Part shown: positions 17,384-26,206 of the stretch, in pieces | How the letters are laid out: each line of letters starts with the position of its first letter | Position numbering within the stretch: position 1 is the first letter of the stretch | NCBI GenBank assembly: GCA_964473155.1 | Contig: CAYYNT010000013.1 | Coordinates: 1-64,000 of the forward strand | DNA from: JAJFUG01 sp964473155 | GTDB lineage: Bacteria; Gemmatimonadota; Glassbacteria; GWA2-58-10 | Length of the DNA stretch: 64,000 nt | Direction: 5' to 3' | Translations under genes and position numbers: made by a program | Notes under the pieces: model-generated | The model's input: the letters and a program-made list of their open reading frames with translations, nothing else | Told to the model about the DNA's origin: nothing | Database searches by the model: none

Positions 17384-17412
17384 ACTATACGGGGCGATGA
17401 CAGACTTGTCAA
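17384..17412 (-). promoter_or_regulatory. Strong sigma-70 promoter for the HybA-HybB-cytochrome operon
   Basis: On the minus strand TTGACA (17412-17407), a 17 bp spacer and TATAGT (17389-17384) make a near-consensus promoter, about 110 bp upstream of the HybA-like start. Confidence 0.7.
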
Positions 17413-17850
17413 TTGTCGCCGCGGGAGAAACGCTGTATATTTATTTAACGCGGTAATTTTATGAAAGTAATGCAAAAATTGTATCAGAACAAGCTTTTTT
17501 CGCCTAACTCAAAATACGGCAAGGCTTAAGTTCAGTTTCAGAACTATTCTCCCGCCGATGATTCAGAGAGCGGCCGGGTTTCACTTTTACCGGTTCCTCC
17601 ACTTCTGATCGCATAAATCGATTGGTCCGCAAAGCGCGTGTAATCCAGGCTTGAGCGGGGTTGTCCGCAGTTATATGGTTGCTGCAACATGGAGATGTTC
17701 AATCCGTTAACAAATACTGAAATCGAGACCGGCGATGCACGGACAATGGTATATAATGATAGCGGTAATAACGGTAAAGAATAGCTGTGAAGATGCCGCA
17801 GGCCAATAAGAATGAGGCTGTCCGACATAACCTCCACTGGAACCGGCCCG
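17413..17850. other. Divergent intergenic region between two cytochrome modules
   Basis: Apart from the minus-strand promoter and a TATAAT at 17752-17757 (possible -10 for the 11-heme cytochrome, no good -35), I see no gene or repeat here. Confidence 0.45.
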
Positions 17851-20001
17851 ATGAGCGAAAAAAAACTATCCCGTCCCGCCCCGGCATTTAACTGGTTGCT
17901 CCGCCTGCCTATTGTTCTGGCTCTCTCTGTTGCAGTTCTCGCTCCTGACCGTTGCGCGGCCCAGGATGCGTCAGTCTGCCTGACCTGTCACGGTGAAAAA
18001 GACCTGTCAAAAACAGATGAGAGCGGGGCCGAGGTTTCGCTCTACGTGAACACCGCTCAATGCGACAGCTCCAGCCATGTCGGCCTGAGCTGCATCGACT
18101 GTCACGCCAGCCTTGGCGGTGTGGATGAATCGGGCCACGACACGCCGGTTCCGGAGGTGGATTGTTCGGTCTGCCACGGCAAGGAGCAGACCGTCTTCCG
18201 CGGGAGCATACACGGCCAGCTTGTTGCCGTTGGGGACAAGGACGCGCCCCGCTGCCGGTCCTGCCATGGAAAGCACGATATCCGCCCGGCCGCGGACCCG
18301 GCCAGCCGGGTGAACAAGTTCAACCTGATGTACACCTGCGCTGAATGCCACCAGAACCGCGAACTGACCGAAAAGCACGGTATCGGCCAGCCGGATGCGG
18401 TGCCGCAGTTCTATGAGAGCGTCCACGCCAAGGGACTGCTCAAGGACGGTTTGATAGTCGCCCCCTCGTGCAGCGACTGCCACGGCTCGCACGAGATTCA
18501 GACCGTCGATAACCCGGAGTCATCGATTTACAAGCGCAATGTCTATGGCACGTGCGGAAAGTGCCATACCCGGGTGGAGGCGGTCTACAAAGGCAGCGTT
18601 CACGGACAGCTTGTGGAAAACGGGGACAAGCGCGGCCCTGTCTGCACGGATTGCCATGAGTCGCACCGGATCATCTCGCCGGATGAACACGCGTTTAAAA
18701 AGTACAGCGAGGAGAAATGCGGCGGCTGCCACCGGGAGAAACTGGAGCGGTATCAGGAGACGTTTCACGGCAAGGCGATGGCCCTGGGTTCTACCAGCGT
18801 GGCCGCCTGTTTCGACTGCCACGGCCATCACGATATCCTTCCGCAGTCCGACCCGGCCTCGCACATAAACCCGGCCAACCGTCTGGAGACCTGCCGGAAA
18901 TGTCACCCCGGAGCGGGACCTAAATTCGCCTCGTTCATCACCCACGCCGACTATTTTGACCGTCAGGGCTACCCGGTCCTGTTCTATACTTTCCTGGCCA
19001 TGACCGCCCTTCTGATCGGTGTGTTCGCTTTCTTCGGCCTGCACACCCTTCTCTGGGTCCTGCGTTCGATGGCCCTGTTTTTCCGCGACTCGCGCGCTTT
19101 CCGCGAGAGCAAGATCAAGGCGAAAAAGGGCGACCTTGTATTCCGCCGGTTCAGTCCGCTGGAGCGCACCCTGCACGTGCTGCTGATCGTGAGTTTCACC
19201 GCTCTGGTATTCACCGGCGTGCCGCTCAAGTTTTTCCATGCCGGCTGGGCGCGGGCGATAATGGATGCGCTGGGCGGGGTGAGCAACGCGGGCTACATGC
19301 ACCGCTCGGCGGCCCTGATCCTGGTGCTGGTGTTCCTGGTGCACGTGGTCAGGCTGCTGATAGATTTCGTCCCGCGCCTGCTGACATTCCGCAACCCGGA
19401 TACAGGACGGTTCAGCCCGAGGGCCTTTTTGCGGTACATGTTCCGGCCGGACTCGATGATGCCCGGCTGGAAGGATGTGGCCGATTTCTGGAACCACCAG
19501 AAATGGTTTTTCGGTAAGGGCGCCAAGCCGAAATTCGAGCGCTGGACTTACTGGGAAAAATTCGACTATTTCGCCGTGTTCTGGGGTGTGGCGATAATCG
19601 GGTTCAGCGGCCTGATCATGTGGTTCCCGCTGTTTTTCACCCGCTTCCTGCCCGGCTGGGTGATCAACGTGGCCCAGATTATACACAGCGACGAGGCCCT
19701 GTTAGCCGCGGGGTTCATATTCACCTTCCATTTCTTCAACGTGCATTTCCGGATCGAGAAGTTCCCGATGGACACGGTGATATTCAGCGGCAAGCTCTCG
19801 CGGGCGGAACTCGAGGAGGAGCGTGGGGCCTGGCTGGAGCGCCTTGAGGCGGAGAAAAAATTAGACGGGATCAAGGCCGGTGACGAGTGGTCGAGCTGGC
19901 GGCCGATCGCGAAGACTTTCGGCTTCATAGCATTCGGCCTGGGGATCGTGCTGGCCGTGGCGATATTCACCGCCATGGCTATGCGGCTGCTTGCGCCCTG
20001 A
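17851..20001 (+). CDS. Eleven-heme cytochrome c fused to a cytochrome b-type membrane domain
   Basis: The 716-residue protein begins with a signal peptide ending near CAAQ. Residues 40-355 hold eleven CXXCH motifs (at about 43, 81, 105, 135, 163, 207, 235, 265, 290, 320 and 348) with repeated GS.HGQLV and DCHG.H segments. The C-terminal half has six predicted membrane segments with conserved His in LERTLHVLL, AALILVLVFLVHVVRLL and FIFTFHFFNVHF, as in b561/FdnI-type di-heme domains. The fusion should move electrons between the membrane quinone pool and a periplasmic heme chain. ATG 17851 is preferred over ATG 17812 only because it gives a cleaner signal peptide. It is divergent from the HybA/HybB/tetraheme operon and the two may form one respiratory module. 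The terminal acceptor or donor is not identifiable. Confidence 0.85.
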   Translation: MSEKKLSRPAPAFNWLLRLPIVLALSVAVLAPDRCAAQDASVCLTCHGEKDLSKTDESGAEVSLYVNTAQCDSSSHVGLSCIDCHASLGGVDESGHDTPVPEVDCSVCHGKEQTVFRGSIHGQLVAVGDKDAPRCRSCHGKHDIRPAADPASRVNKFNLMYTCAECHQNRELTEKHGIGQPDAVPQFYESVHAKGLLKDGLIVAPSCSDCHGSHEIQTVDNPESSIYKRNVYGTCGKCHTRVEAVYKGSVHGQLVENGDKRGPVCTDCHESHRIISPDEHAFKKYSEEKCGGCHREKLERYQETFHGKAMALGSTSVAACFDCHGHHDILPQSDPASHINPANRLETCRKCHPGAGPKFASFITHADYFDRQGYPVLFYTFLAMTALLIGVFAFFGLHTLLWVLRSMALFFRDSRAFRESKIKAKKGDLVFRRFSPLERTLHVLLIVSFTALVFTGVPLKFFHAGWARAIMDALGGVSNAGYMHRSAALILVLVFLVHVVRLLIDFVPRLLTFRNPDTGRFSPRAFLRYMFRPDSMMPGWKDVADFWNHQKWFFGKGAKPKFERWTYWEKFDYFAVFWGVAIIGFSGLIMWFPLFFTRFLPGWVINVAQIIHSDEALLAAGFIFTFHFFNVHFRIEKFPMDTVIFSGKLSRAELEEERGAWLERLEAEKKLDGIKAGDEWSSWRPIAKTFGFIAFGLGIVLAVAIFTAMAMRLLAP

Positions 20002-20027
20002 GCACCATAGAATTATCTGAAAAAAGA

Positions 20028-20153
20028 GGGCTGTCCCAAAAGTCTTAAACTGGGCACGGCGCGCCGTGCCCCTACAGAACTGCTTTTATTTCAATTGGTT
20101 AGAGATTGCATCAATTTGCAAAGAGCAAAATTGGGGACTTTTGGGACAGCCCC
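20028..20153. repeat. Interspersed MITE-like element, copy B
   Basis: This copy has 16 bp terminal inverted repeats (GGGCTGTCCCAAAAGT and its complement) and the core GGGCACGGCGCGCCGTGCCC. Its inner sequence is the reverse complement of copy A (237-366), so it lies in the opposite orientation. It sits between two convergent genes and may also serve as a bidirectional terminator. Confidence 0.8.
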
Positions 20154-20187
20154 TTTCAAAATAATCGACAGCAAGTTCGGAAATGAC

Positions 20188-22521
20188 TCACATTTGTATC
20201 GGTTGTTTTTGCTTCAATCCGTGAAGCGCCGCTTTGAGCTCCGCCACCGTATATGGTTTGGAAATGACTCCACTGAACCCGTGCTGCTCATAGTTGGATA
20301 AAACAGCATCGCTTGAATAGCCGCTGGAGACAAGCGCTTTGACTTTGAGGTCCGCTTCCAGCAGTTTTTTTAGCGTCGCTTTTCCGCCCATCCCGCCGGG
20401 GACAGTCAGGTCCAGGATCACCGCATCAAATCCTTTCCCTTCTTTCATTGCAGCCTTGTACATCTTAACCGCCTCTGCGCCGTCGGATGCGGTTTCCACC
20501 TGATAACCGAGATGCTCCAGCATTCGGGCGCCGATCTTCAGAACACCGGCTTCATCGTCCATCAGCAGAACGCGCCCGCCTTCAGCAGGTAGAACCTGTT
20601 CAGGTTCATCCGCCTCCGGGGCCGGTTTTCCGGACAGCGGCAGGTAAACGTGGAAGGCTGATCCAACTCCAGGCTCAGATTCGGCTGTAATGTGTCCTCC
20701 ATGTTTTTTCACGATTGTGAAACAGGTGGTCAGGCCCAGCCCGCTGCCTTTCTGCTTGGTCGTGAAATACGGATCGAATATCCGGGTCAGAATTTCCCTC
20801 GGCATTCCTACTCCCCGGTCCCTGAATGAAACAACGACATACTGGCCCGCGGGCAACGGCATTATGATACGTCCGCTTAATGCACTTTTCCGTATTTCAA
20901 CCTTAAGCTCGCCCCCCTGGGGCATAGCCTGCAAGGCGTTTATGACAATATTGTTTATGACCTGGTTGATCTGGCCCTCATCCGCATCGACCACGCAGGA
21001 CTCATCTGAAAAGACAAATTCAGGTTTGATGTTGGACCCGCTCAGGGCAAACAGAGTCGCCCTTTTGACTGTTTCTTTCACGCAGAAAGTTTTTTTCAGC
21101 GGCTCGCCGCCCTTGGCGAAAGCGAGCAACTGGCTGGTTATGTCCTTGGCTCTCAGGCAGGCTTTTCCCGACTCCTCCAGCATCTCTTTCGCCTTGCCGG
21201 GATCCTCTTTCATCGTGATTTCGGCCAGGGATATATTTCCGAGAACACTGGTCAGAATATTGTTGAAATCATGCGCCAGGCCGCCGGCAAGAACGCCTAA
21301 TGACTCGAGCTTTGCCGCATTGGCGTGCTCCCGTTGGAGCTGGGTGCGCTCGGTTATGTCGGTGGCGAGTCCGCAAAGGCCGAGGGATTTGCCATTGTCG
21401 TCGAACAGTGGGACTTTAGTGGTCAGATAGATACGGTCGTCATCGGTCCGCAGTTTTTCCTCGATCACAAGCGTCCGGCCGGACCTTATCACCTGCATGT
21501 CATCGGCATGTATTCTTTCCCCGATGGGGGCGGGGTAAATATCGAGCGGGGATTTTCCGGCTATTTCCTCGTTCTTCAAACCGACAATGGATTCGGTCTT
21601 GCGGTTGACCATGAGATAATTTCCGCGGGCATCCTTTATTACAATGACTGAGTTTACATTATCCAGAATCGTCTGCAGCAGGTTCTGGCGCTCCCGGAGA
21701 GCATTCTCCGCCTGAATGCGCGCCGTTATGTCCAGCGCCAGGCAGAATATGACCCGCCGCCCTTTCAGTGAGCATGGTCCGGCCACCAGTTCCACCGGAA
21801 ACACGGAGCCGTCTTTTTTCCGGTGCCATCTCAGGGGGACGAACACCGTTCCATCCTGCATGGCGCGCTGGGTGGCAAGGTCTGCGGCCTCGTGCTCGAC
21901 CGTAATATCGTGGATCGTCATCCCGTCTATAAGTTCCTGCCGTCCGTAACCGTAAAGAACAGTGTAAGCCCGGTTGACATCCAGAAATCGCTTTGTTTCG
22001 GCATCGAAAATACAAATGGCCGTTAGCTCGTTATCAAAAAGAGCCTTGTATTTTTCTTCGTTTTCCCGCAACGACTGCTCTGTCTGCATTCTTTCGCTTA
22101 TATCGCGCATTTCAGCGAGAATTACTTTTTTGTCTTCCAACTGAATGACAGTTGAAAAAATTTCTACTGGAAACACCGTTCCATCTTTTCTCTTATGCAT
22201 CCGCAACGGGATTGTTTTCTGTATGACTCTGGCGCTTTCAGCGGTCCTTTCCGGCTCCGCCGAAAGATCTGTATTTTTGAGGCGCAGCATCTCGTCCCGC
22301 GTGAATCCGTAATGTAAGCAGGCCGCCTCGTTGGCTTCCAGAATCGTTCCACTCTCCTTATCGATAAGAAAATGCATGTCCGCGCTGTTTAAAAACACGC
22401 TCCTGTATTTCTCCTCGTTTTTCTTCACAATTTTAATATAATCCTGACGTTGCCGTTGCAGCTCTTCCAGTTCTCTTATTCTTGCCAGCAGTCCTTCGCG
22501 GGGAGGAGACTGATTTTTCAT
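20188..22521 (-). CDS. PAS-domain hybrid histidine kinase with C-terminal receiver
   Basis: The 777-residue protein has no membrane segment. A short N-terminal coiled coil is followed by three PAS domains (each ending in a PAC-like DIS.R or DIT.R segment, such as LAEMRDISER, LALDITAR and LATDITERT), a HisKA domain with GLAHDFNNILTSVLG (phospho-acceptor His), an ATPase domain (NNIVINALQAMP, FRDRGVGMP, GSGLGLTT) and a C-terminal receiver (LLMDDE, VILDLTVPGGMGG, SKPYT). It should be a cytoplasmic sensor feeding an unlinked phosphorelay. ATG 22521 is preferred to TTG 22584. No partner regulator is adjacent; the stimulus is unknown. Confidence 0.9.
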   Translation of the reverse strand: MKNQSPPREGLLARIRELEELQRQRQDYIKIVKKNEEKYRSVFLNSADMHFLIDKESGTILEANEAACLHYGFTRDEMLRLKNTDLSAEPERTAESARVIQKTIPLRMHKRKDGTVFPVEIFSTVIQLEDKKVILAEMRDISERMQTEQSLRENEEKYKALFDNELTAICIFDAETKRFLDVNRAYTVLYGYGRQELIDGMTIHDITVEHEAADLATQRAMQDGTVFVPLRWHRKKDGSVFPVELVAGPCSLKGRRVIFCLALDITARIQAENALRERQNLLQTILDNVNSVIVIKDARGNYLMVNRKTESIVGLKNEEIAGKSPLDIYPAPIGERIHADDMQVIRSGRTLVIEEKLRTDDDRIYLTTKVPLFDDNGKSLGLCGLATDITERTQLQREHANAAKLESLGVLAGGLAHDFNNILTSVLGNISLAEITMKEDPGKAKEMLEESGKACLRAKDITSQLLAFAKGGEPLKKTFCVKETVKRATLFALSGSNIKPEFVFSDESCVVDADEGQINQVINNIVINALQAMPQGGELKVEIRKSALSGRIIMPLPAGQYVVVSFRDRGVGMPREILTRIFDPYFTTKQKGSGLGLTTCFTIVKKHGGHITAESEPGVGSAFHVYLPLSGKPAPEADEPEQVLPAEGGRVLLMDDEAGVLKIGARMLEHLGYQVETASDGAEAVKMYKAAMKEGKGFDAVILDLTVPGGMGGKATLKKLLEADLKVKALVSSGYSSDAVLSNYEQHGFSGVISKPYTVAELKAALHGLKQKQPIQM

Positions 22522-22992
22522 TTTTGGGTATTCCTGTCTTATACTCAGGCCGGATATTGAATTGCACTGGGTAATTTTATTCAATAAAAATCTCTTGAGG
22601 CGATATTAGCATTTCCGGCGGCGCTTTTTCAAGTCGCGGATGAAAAAAAATAACAAGAATCCTTCCCTCTGCTTCAGGACTAAGTCGAAATTTATGGGGA
22701 ATCCTTTATTGAAATTAGAGTTAAATCTTTGTTCCGGTTTCAGCCCGCAATCAGGCGGCCTCAGAATTCCAGAAAGCAATGCCTGATAAAAAGGCGGAGT
22801 TTCCGTTTGCGTGCAAAACCACTCGATCTTTTTCGATTTTGTTTAATATCGAGCAAGGTTCTTGACAGAAAATGCTTGCCGATCATTTGGAATGATAGCA
22901 GTAATGAATTATAATTTAAAGAGATGAACAATAATTTCCCCGGTGTATCAACGGTGGCATATTTTTCTCTTTGAGAGAAAAGAAACAAACTC
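22522..22992. other. AT-rich divergent intergenic region upstream of rex
   Basis: No gene is apparent. It includes TTGACA at 22862-22867 and TATAAT at 22910-22915, but they are too far apart to pair. The usable rex promoter and operator lie at 22993-23040. Confidence 0.45.
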
Positions 22993-23020
22993 TTGACTCT
23001 TTACGTTGAAACAGTTAAAT
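22993..23020 (+). promoter_or_regulatory. Predicted sigma-70 promoter of the rex-hyd operon
   Basis: TTGACT (22993-22998), a 16 bp spacer and TTAAAT (23015-23020) place the start of transcription at about 23027, inside the Rex-type operator. Confidence 0.6.
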
Positions 23021-23021
23021 T

Positions 23022-23040
23022 GCGTGAAATAATTCACAGC
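23022..23040. promoter_or_regulatory. Rex operator (inverted repeat over the rex start site)
   Basis: GTGAAATAATTCAC (23024-23037) is an inverted repeat of GTGAA and TTCAC with a 4 bp centre, matching the core of the Rex consensus TTGTGAAnnnnTTCACAA. It lies between the -10 box and the rex ribosome site, where bound Rex would block transcription. Autoregulation of rex and the hydrogenase genes by NADH/NAD+ is inferred. Confidence 0.72.
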
Positions 23041-23080
23041 GTTATATTCTTCACAAACCACTTTTAGCAGAGGCCGAGGG

Positions 23081-23719
23081 ATGAAAGCGATCTCCGACAA
23101 AACAATCGGAAGGCTCAGCCTGTATCGCCGCATCCTCAACCGACTGAAAGCCGAGGGTAAGAACAACATCTATTCCTACCAGCTTGCCGGACTTGCGGGC
23201 GGAACTGCCGCCAGGGTCAGGCGCGACCTGATGGCGATCGGTTACTCGGGCAGTCCCTCGCGGGGCTATGAGATCACCGAACTTACCAAGAGCCTGGCTG
23301 CTTTCCTCGACAGCCCGAATGGTCAGCAGGTGGCGCTGGTTGGTATCGGCAATCTCGGTCGGGCTATCCTGACCTATTTTTCAGGACGCCGTCCAAAGCT
23401 GGCGATCACTGCGGCTTTCGACAGCGATCCAAATAAGGTCAGCCGTCTGGTTCAGGGTTGTCCCTGTCACCCGGCCGAGGAGATGTCAAAGGTCATTCGT
23501 GAAAAGAACATCGATGTAGGGATAATCTGCGTCCCGGCCAAACATGCGCAAATCACCGCCGACCGGCTGGTCGAGGGCGGGGTCAAGGGGATTCTGAATT
23601 TCGCTCCCTACCGTCTTCATCTGCCGGCTGATGTATATGTGGAGGACATGGACATGACCGCGGCCATTGAAAAAGTGGCCTTTTTCGCCCGTCAACACCC
23701 AGCAGCTAAAAGGACTTGA
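23081..23719 (+). CDS. rex: Redox-sensing transcriptional repressor Rex
   Basis: The 212-residue protein has the Rex layout: an N-terminal winged helix (TIGRLSLYRRILNRL, then VRRDLMAIGYSGSPSRGYE) and an NAD(H)-binding Rossmann domain (VALVGIGNLGRAIL), plus the conserved GVKGILNFAPYRL and a C-terminal swapped helix. Rex dimers bind DNA when NAD+ is high and release it when NADH rises. It is the first gene of the hydrogenase locus, overlaps the following region closely, and has its own operator upstream, so it probably controls the HydCBA genes in step with the NADH pool. Confidence 0.95.
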   Translation: MKAISDKTIGRLSLYRRILNRLKAEGKNNIYSYQLAGLAGGTAARVRRDLMAIGYSGSPSRGYEITELTKSLAAFLDSPNGQQVALVGIGNLGRAILTYFSGRRPKLAITAAFDSDPNKVSRLVQGCPCHPAEEMSKVIREKNIDVGIICVPAKHAQITADRLVEGGVKGILNFAPYRLHLPADVYVEDMDMTAAIEKVAFFARQHPAAKRT

Positions 23720-23724
23720 CAAAA

Positions 23725-24216
23725 GTGATCAGCACAGAGATGGACATCCAGACAATTCTCGAGAAGCACCCGCATGCCAGCCGGGATTCGCTGATCCCGA
23801 TACTGCAGCAGGTGCAGGAAATGCAGGGATACCTGTCGCGGGAAGCAATAGTGCGAATCGGCGAGCACCTCGGGCTTCCCGCCAGCAAAATTTACGGCGT
23901 GGCTACGTTTTACAATCAGTTTCGCTTTCAGCCCCTGGGCCGTCATCATATCCAGGTCTGCCGGGGCACGGCCTGTCATGTGAAAGGTTCGGCCAAGGTG
24001 TTGGAAAGCGTTTGCCGGGATTTGAAAATAACTCCCGGCCAGACCACCCGCGACGGGCTTTTCAGCCTCGAGGTCGTCGCCTGCATAGGCGCTTGCGGAC
24101 TCGCGCCGGTAATCAGCATAGACGGGGAATTTTACGCGGGGATGACACCGGACAAAGCAAAGAAGATTTTGCAATCATACCGCAGAAAGGCTACTGAAAA
24201 TGGCAAAGATGCTTAA
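23725..24216 (+). CDS. hydC: Trimeric [FeFe]-hydrogenase gamma subunit, NuoE-like (HydC/HndA)
   Basis: The 163-residue protein is a thioredoxin-like [2Fe-2S] ferredoxin of the NuoE family. Residues ASRDSLIPILQQVQ and IYGVATFYNQF are family markers, and the cluster ligands are in VCRGTACHVKG and ACIGACGLAP. It transfers electrons with the NuoF-like flavin subunit encoded next. GTG 23725 has AAAGGAC at a good distance; TTG 23716 (overlapping the rex stop) and ATG 23740 are alternatives. It overlaps hydB by 17 bp. Confidence 0.92.
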   Translation: MISTEMDIQTILEKHPHASRDSLIPILQQVQEMQGYLSREAIVRIGEHLGLPASKIYGVATFYNQFRFQPLGRHHIQVCRGTACHVKGSAKVLESVCRDLKITPGQTTRDGLFSLEVVACIGACGLAPVISIDGEFYAGMTPDKAKKILQSYRRKATENGKDA

Positions 24217-26194
24217 GGACGTGCTGTGCGAACATTGCACTCACGATACCGGAAAACTCTGCCCGGACCTGATCCAGTGCCTGCTGGAAGGGCCGGTCTG
24301 TCACGAGGACAACGCCTGCCGCGAGAGTTTCGCGCTCTGGCGTGAGAAGCTGTCCCGGCGCAGGATTGACCGTCCGGCGATTTTTGTCGGCACCGGGACC
24401 TGCGGCCTGGGAGCCGGCGCTGGAAAAACACTCGCCGCGGTCAAGGCCTGGATCGCCGCCTCAGAACGCCAGGTGGACGTGGTCGAGGTGGGCTGCATCG
24501 GCCTGTGCGTTATGGAGCCGCTGGTCGAGGTGCAGTTGCCCGGCCGGGCGCGGGTGATGTTCAGCCAGGTGACAGAGGATAAGGTCAATGCCCTGCTGGA
24601 ATCCGTGTTCGCAGGTCAGATGCCTTCCGAGATGCTGGTAGGGCAGCATCGAAACGAGGCGCACACTCCCTGGGAGGGCCTGCCGTTCCTGGATGAACAC
24701 CCGTTTTTCGGTCCCCAGACCCGCTGGGTGCTGGCCAACTGCGGACTGATCGATCCGGGCCGTATCGAGGAGTACGTGGTCCGGGGCGGTTACCGGGCTT
24801 TTACGCGCGCGATCAAGAATATCACGCGGCCCGAGCTTTGCGAAATGGTCGAGCGCAGCGGGCTTCGCGGGCGTGGGGGCGGCGGGTTCCCCACCGGGAC
24901 CAAATGGAAGTTCGCGCTGAATACAGCGGCCCAGCAGAAATACCTTATCTGCAACGCGGATGAGGGAGATCCGGGTGCGTTCATGGACCGCGCGGTGATC
25001 GAGGGCGACCCGCACCGTCTGGTCGAGGGCATGGCCCTGGCCGCTTACGCAATCGGAGCGAGCAAGGCCTATGTCTACATCCGGGCCGAGTATCCCCTGG
25101 CGATCAAGCGTCTGATCGAGGCGCTGGCCCAGGCCCGCAGCTGGGGCCTTCTGGGTGAAAACATCCTGGATAGCGGGTTCGACCTGGAGATAATCATCAA
25201 GCAGGGCGCCGGAGCGTTTGTCTGCGGCGAAGAAACCGCCCTGATCAACAGCATCGAGGGCCGCCGCGGCATGCCGCGCCCCCGTCCTCCTTACCCCGCG
25301 GTGCGGGGACTGTTCGATTGTCCCACGGTTATCAACAACGTCGAGACCCTGGCCAACGTGCCCGCCCTGGTGCAGAACGGTCCGGAATGGTTCAGCGCGG
25401 TGGGCACGGCGACAAGCAAGGGCACAAAGGTGTTCGCCCTTTCCGGCAAGGTCAGCCGCACCGGCCTGGTCGAGGTGACGATGGGCACCACGCTGCGCAG
25501 CATCGTATTCGATATCGGCGGCGGCATCCCGAACGGTAAAAACTATAAAGCCGTTCAGATCGGCGGTCCCTCGGGCGGCTGTATCCCGGCCCAGCACCTG
25601 GACATCGAAATCGACTACGAGTCGCTCAAGACCGTGGGCGCGATGATGGGTTCCGGCGGTCTGGTGGTGATGGACCAGGATACCTGCATGGTCGACGTGG
25701 CCAAGTTCTTCATGGATTTCATCCAGCGCGAGAGCTGCGGCAAGTGCATTCCCTGCCGCGAGGGCACCCGCCGTATGCTGGAAATCCTGCAGCGCATCAC
25801 GCGCGGCCGCCGCACCGAGAAGGATGGCGATGCGCTGGAGCGTTTCCGCGGGGTGATGTACCTGAACCGCCTGGCTCAGGTGATCCGCGACACCAGTCTT
25901 TGCGGTCTGGGACAGACTGCGCCCAATCCGGTCCTGAGCACGATGCGCTGGTTCAGGGATGAATACGAGGCTCATATCTTCGAGCGCCGTTGCCCCTCCG
26001 GGGTCTGCAACGAACTGCTGCATTTCTCGATCGACGCCGACAAGTGCAAGGGCTGCACGCTCTGCGCCCGCAACTGTCCGGCCGAGGCGATAGTCGGCTC
26101 GAAGATGAACCCGCATTACATCATATTCGAAAAATGTATCGGCTGCGGCACGTGCCTGGATGTTTGCCGTCACGACGCAGTCCTGGTAGAGTAA
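24200..26194 (+). CDS. hydB: Trimeric [FeFe]-hydrogenase beta subunit, NuoF-like (HydB/HndC)
   Basis: The 664-residue protein is the flavin- and NAD(H)-binding subunit. After a Cys-rich N-terminus (CEHCTHDTGKLCPDL) comes a [2Fe-2S] thioredoxin-like domain (GTGTCGLGAG, CIGLC), then the NADH site RGRGGGGFPTGTKWKF, the FMN-site segment GEETALINSIEGRRG, a [4Fe-4S] site (ESCGKCIPCREGTRRM with a later Cys in SLCGLGQ) and a C-terminal two-cluster ferredoxin (CKGCTLCARNCP, CIGCGTCLDVCR). This matches HydB/HndC of electron-bifurcating hydrogenases, where the flavin splits electrons between NAD(H) and ferredoxin. It is followed by hydA after 12 bp. The N-terminal cysteine cluster is an uncommon extension. 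Confidence 0.94.
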   Translation: MAKMLKDVLCEHCTHDTGKLCPDLIQCLLEGPVCHEDNACRESFALWREKLSRRRIDRPAIFVGTGTCGLGAGAGKTLAAVKAWIAASERQVDVVEVGCIGLCVMEPLVEVQLPGRARVMFSQVTEDKVNALLESVFAGQMPSEMLVGQHRNEAHTPWEGLPFLDEHPFFGPQTRWVLANCGLIDPGRIEEYVVRGGYRAFTRAIKNITRPELCEMVERSGLRGRGGGGFPTGTKWKFALNTAAQQKYLICNADEGDPGAFMDRAVIEGDPHRLVEGMALAAYAIGASKAYVYIRAEYPLAIKRLIEALAQARSWGLLGENILDSGFDLEIIIKQGAGAFVCGEETALINSIEGRRGMPRPRPPYPAVRGLFDCPTVINNVETLANVPALVQNGPEWFSAVGTATSKGTKVFALSGKVSRTGLVEVTMGTTLRSIVFDIGGGIPNGKNYKAVQIGGPSGGCIPAQHLDIEIDYESLKTVGAMMGSGGLVVMDQDTCMVDVAKFFMDFIQRESCGKCIPCREGTRRMLEILQRITRGRRTEKDGDALERFRGVMYLNRLAQVIRDTSLCGLGQTAPNPVLSTMRWFRDEYEAHIFERRCPSGVCNELLHFSIDADKCKGCTLCARNCPAEAIVGSKMNPHYIIFEKCIGCGTCLDVCRHDAVLVE

Positions 26195-26206
26195 GCGAGG
26201 CCGACC

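Noticed and set aside
22862..22915. TTGACA and TATAAT upstream of rex
   Set aside because: They are separated by over 40 bp and cannot form one promoter; the boxes at 22993-23020 fit better.
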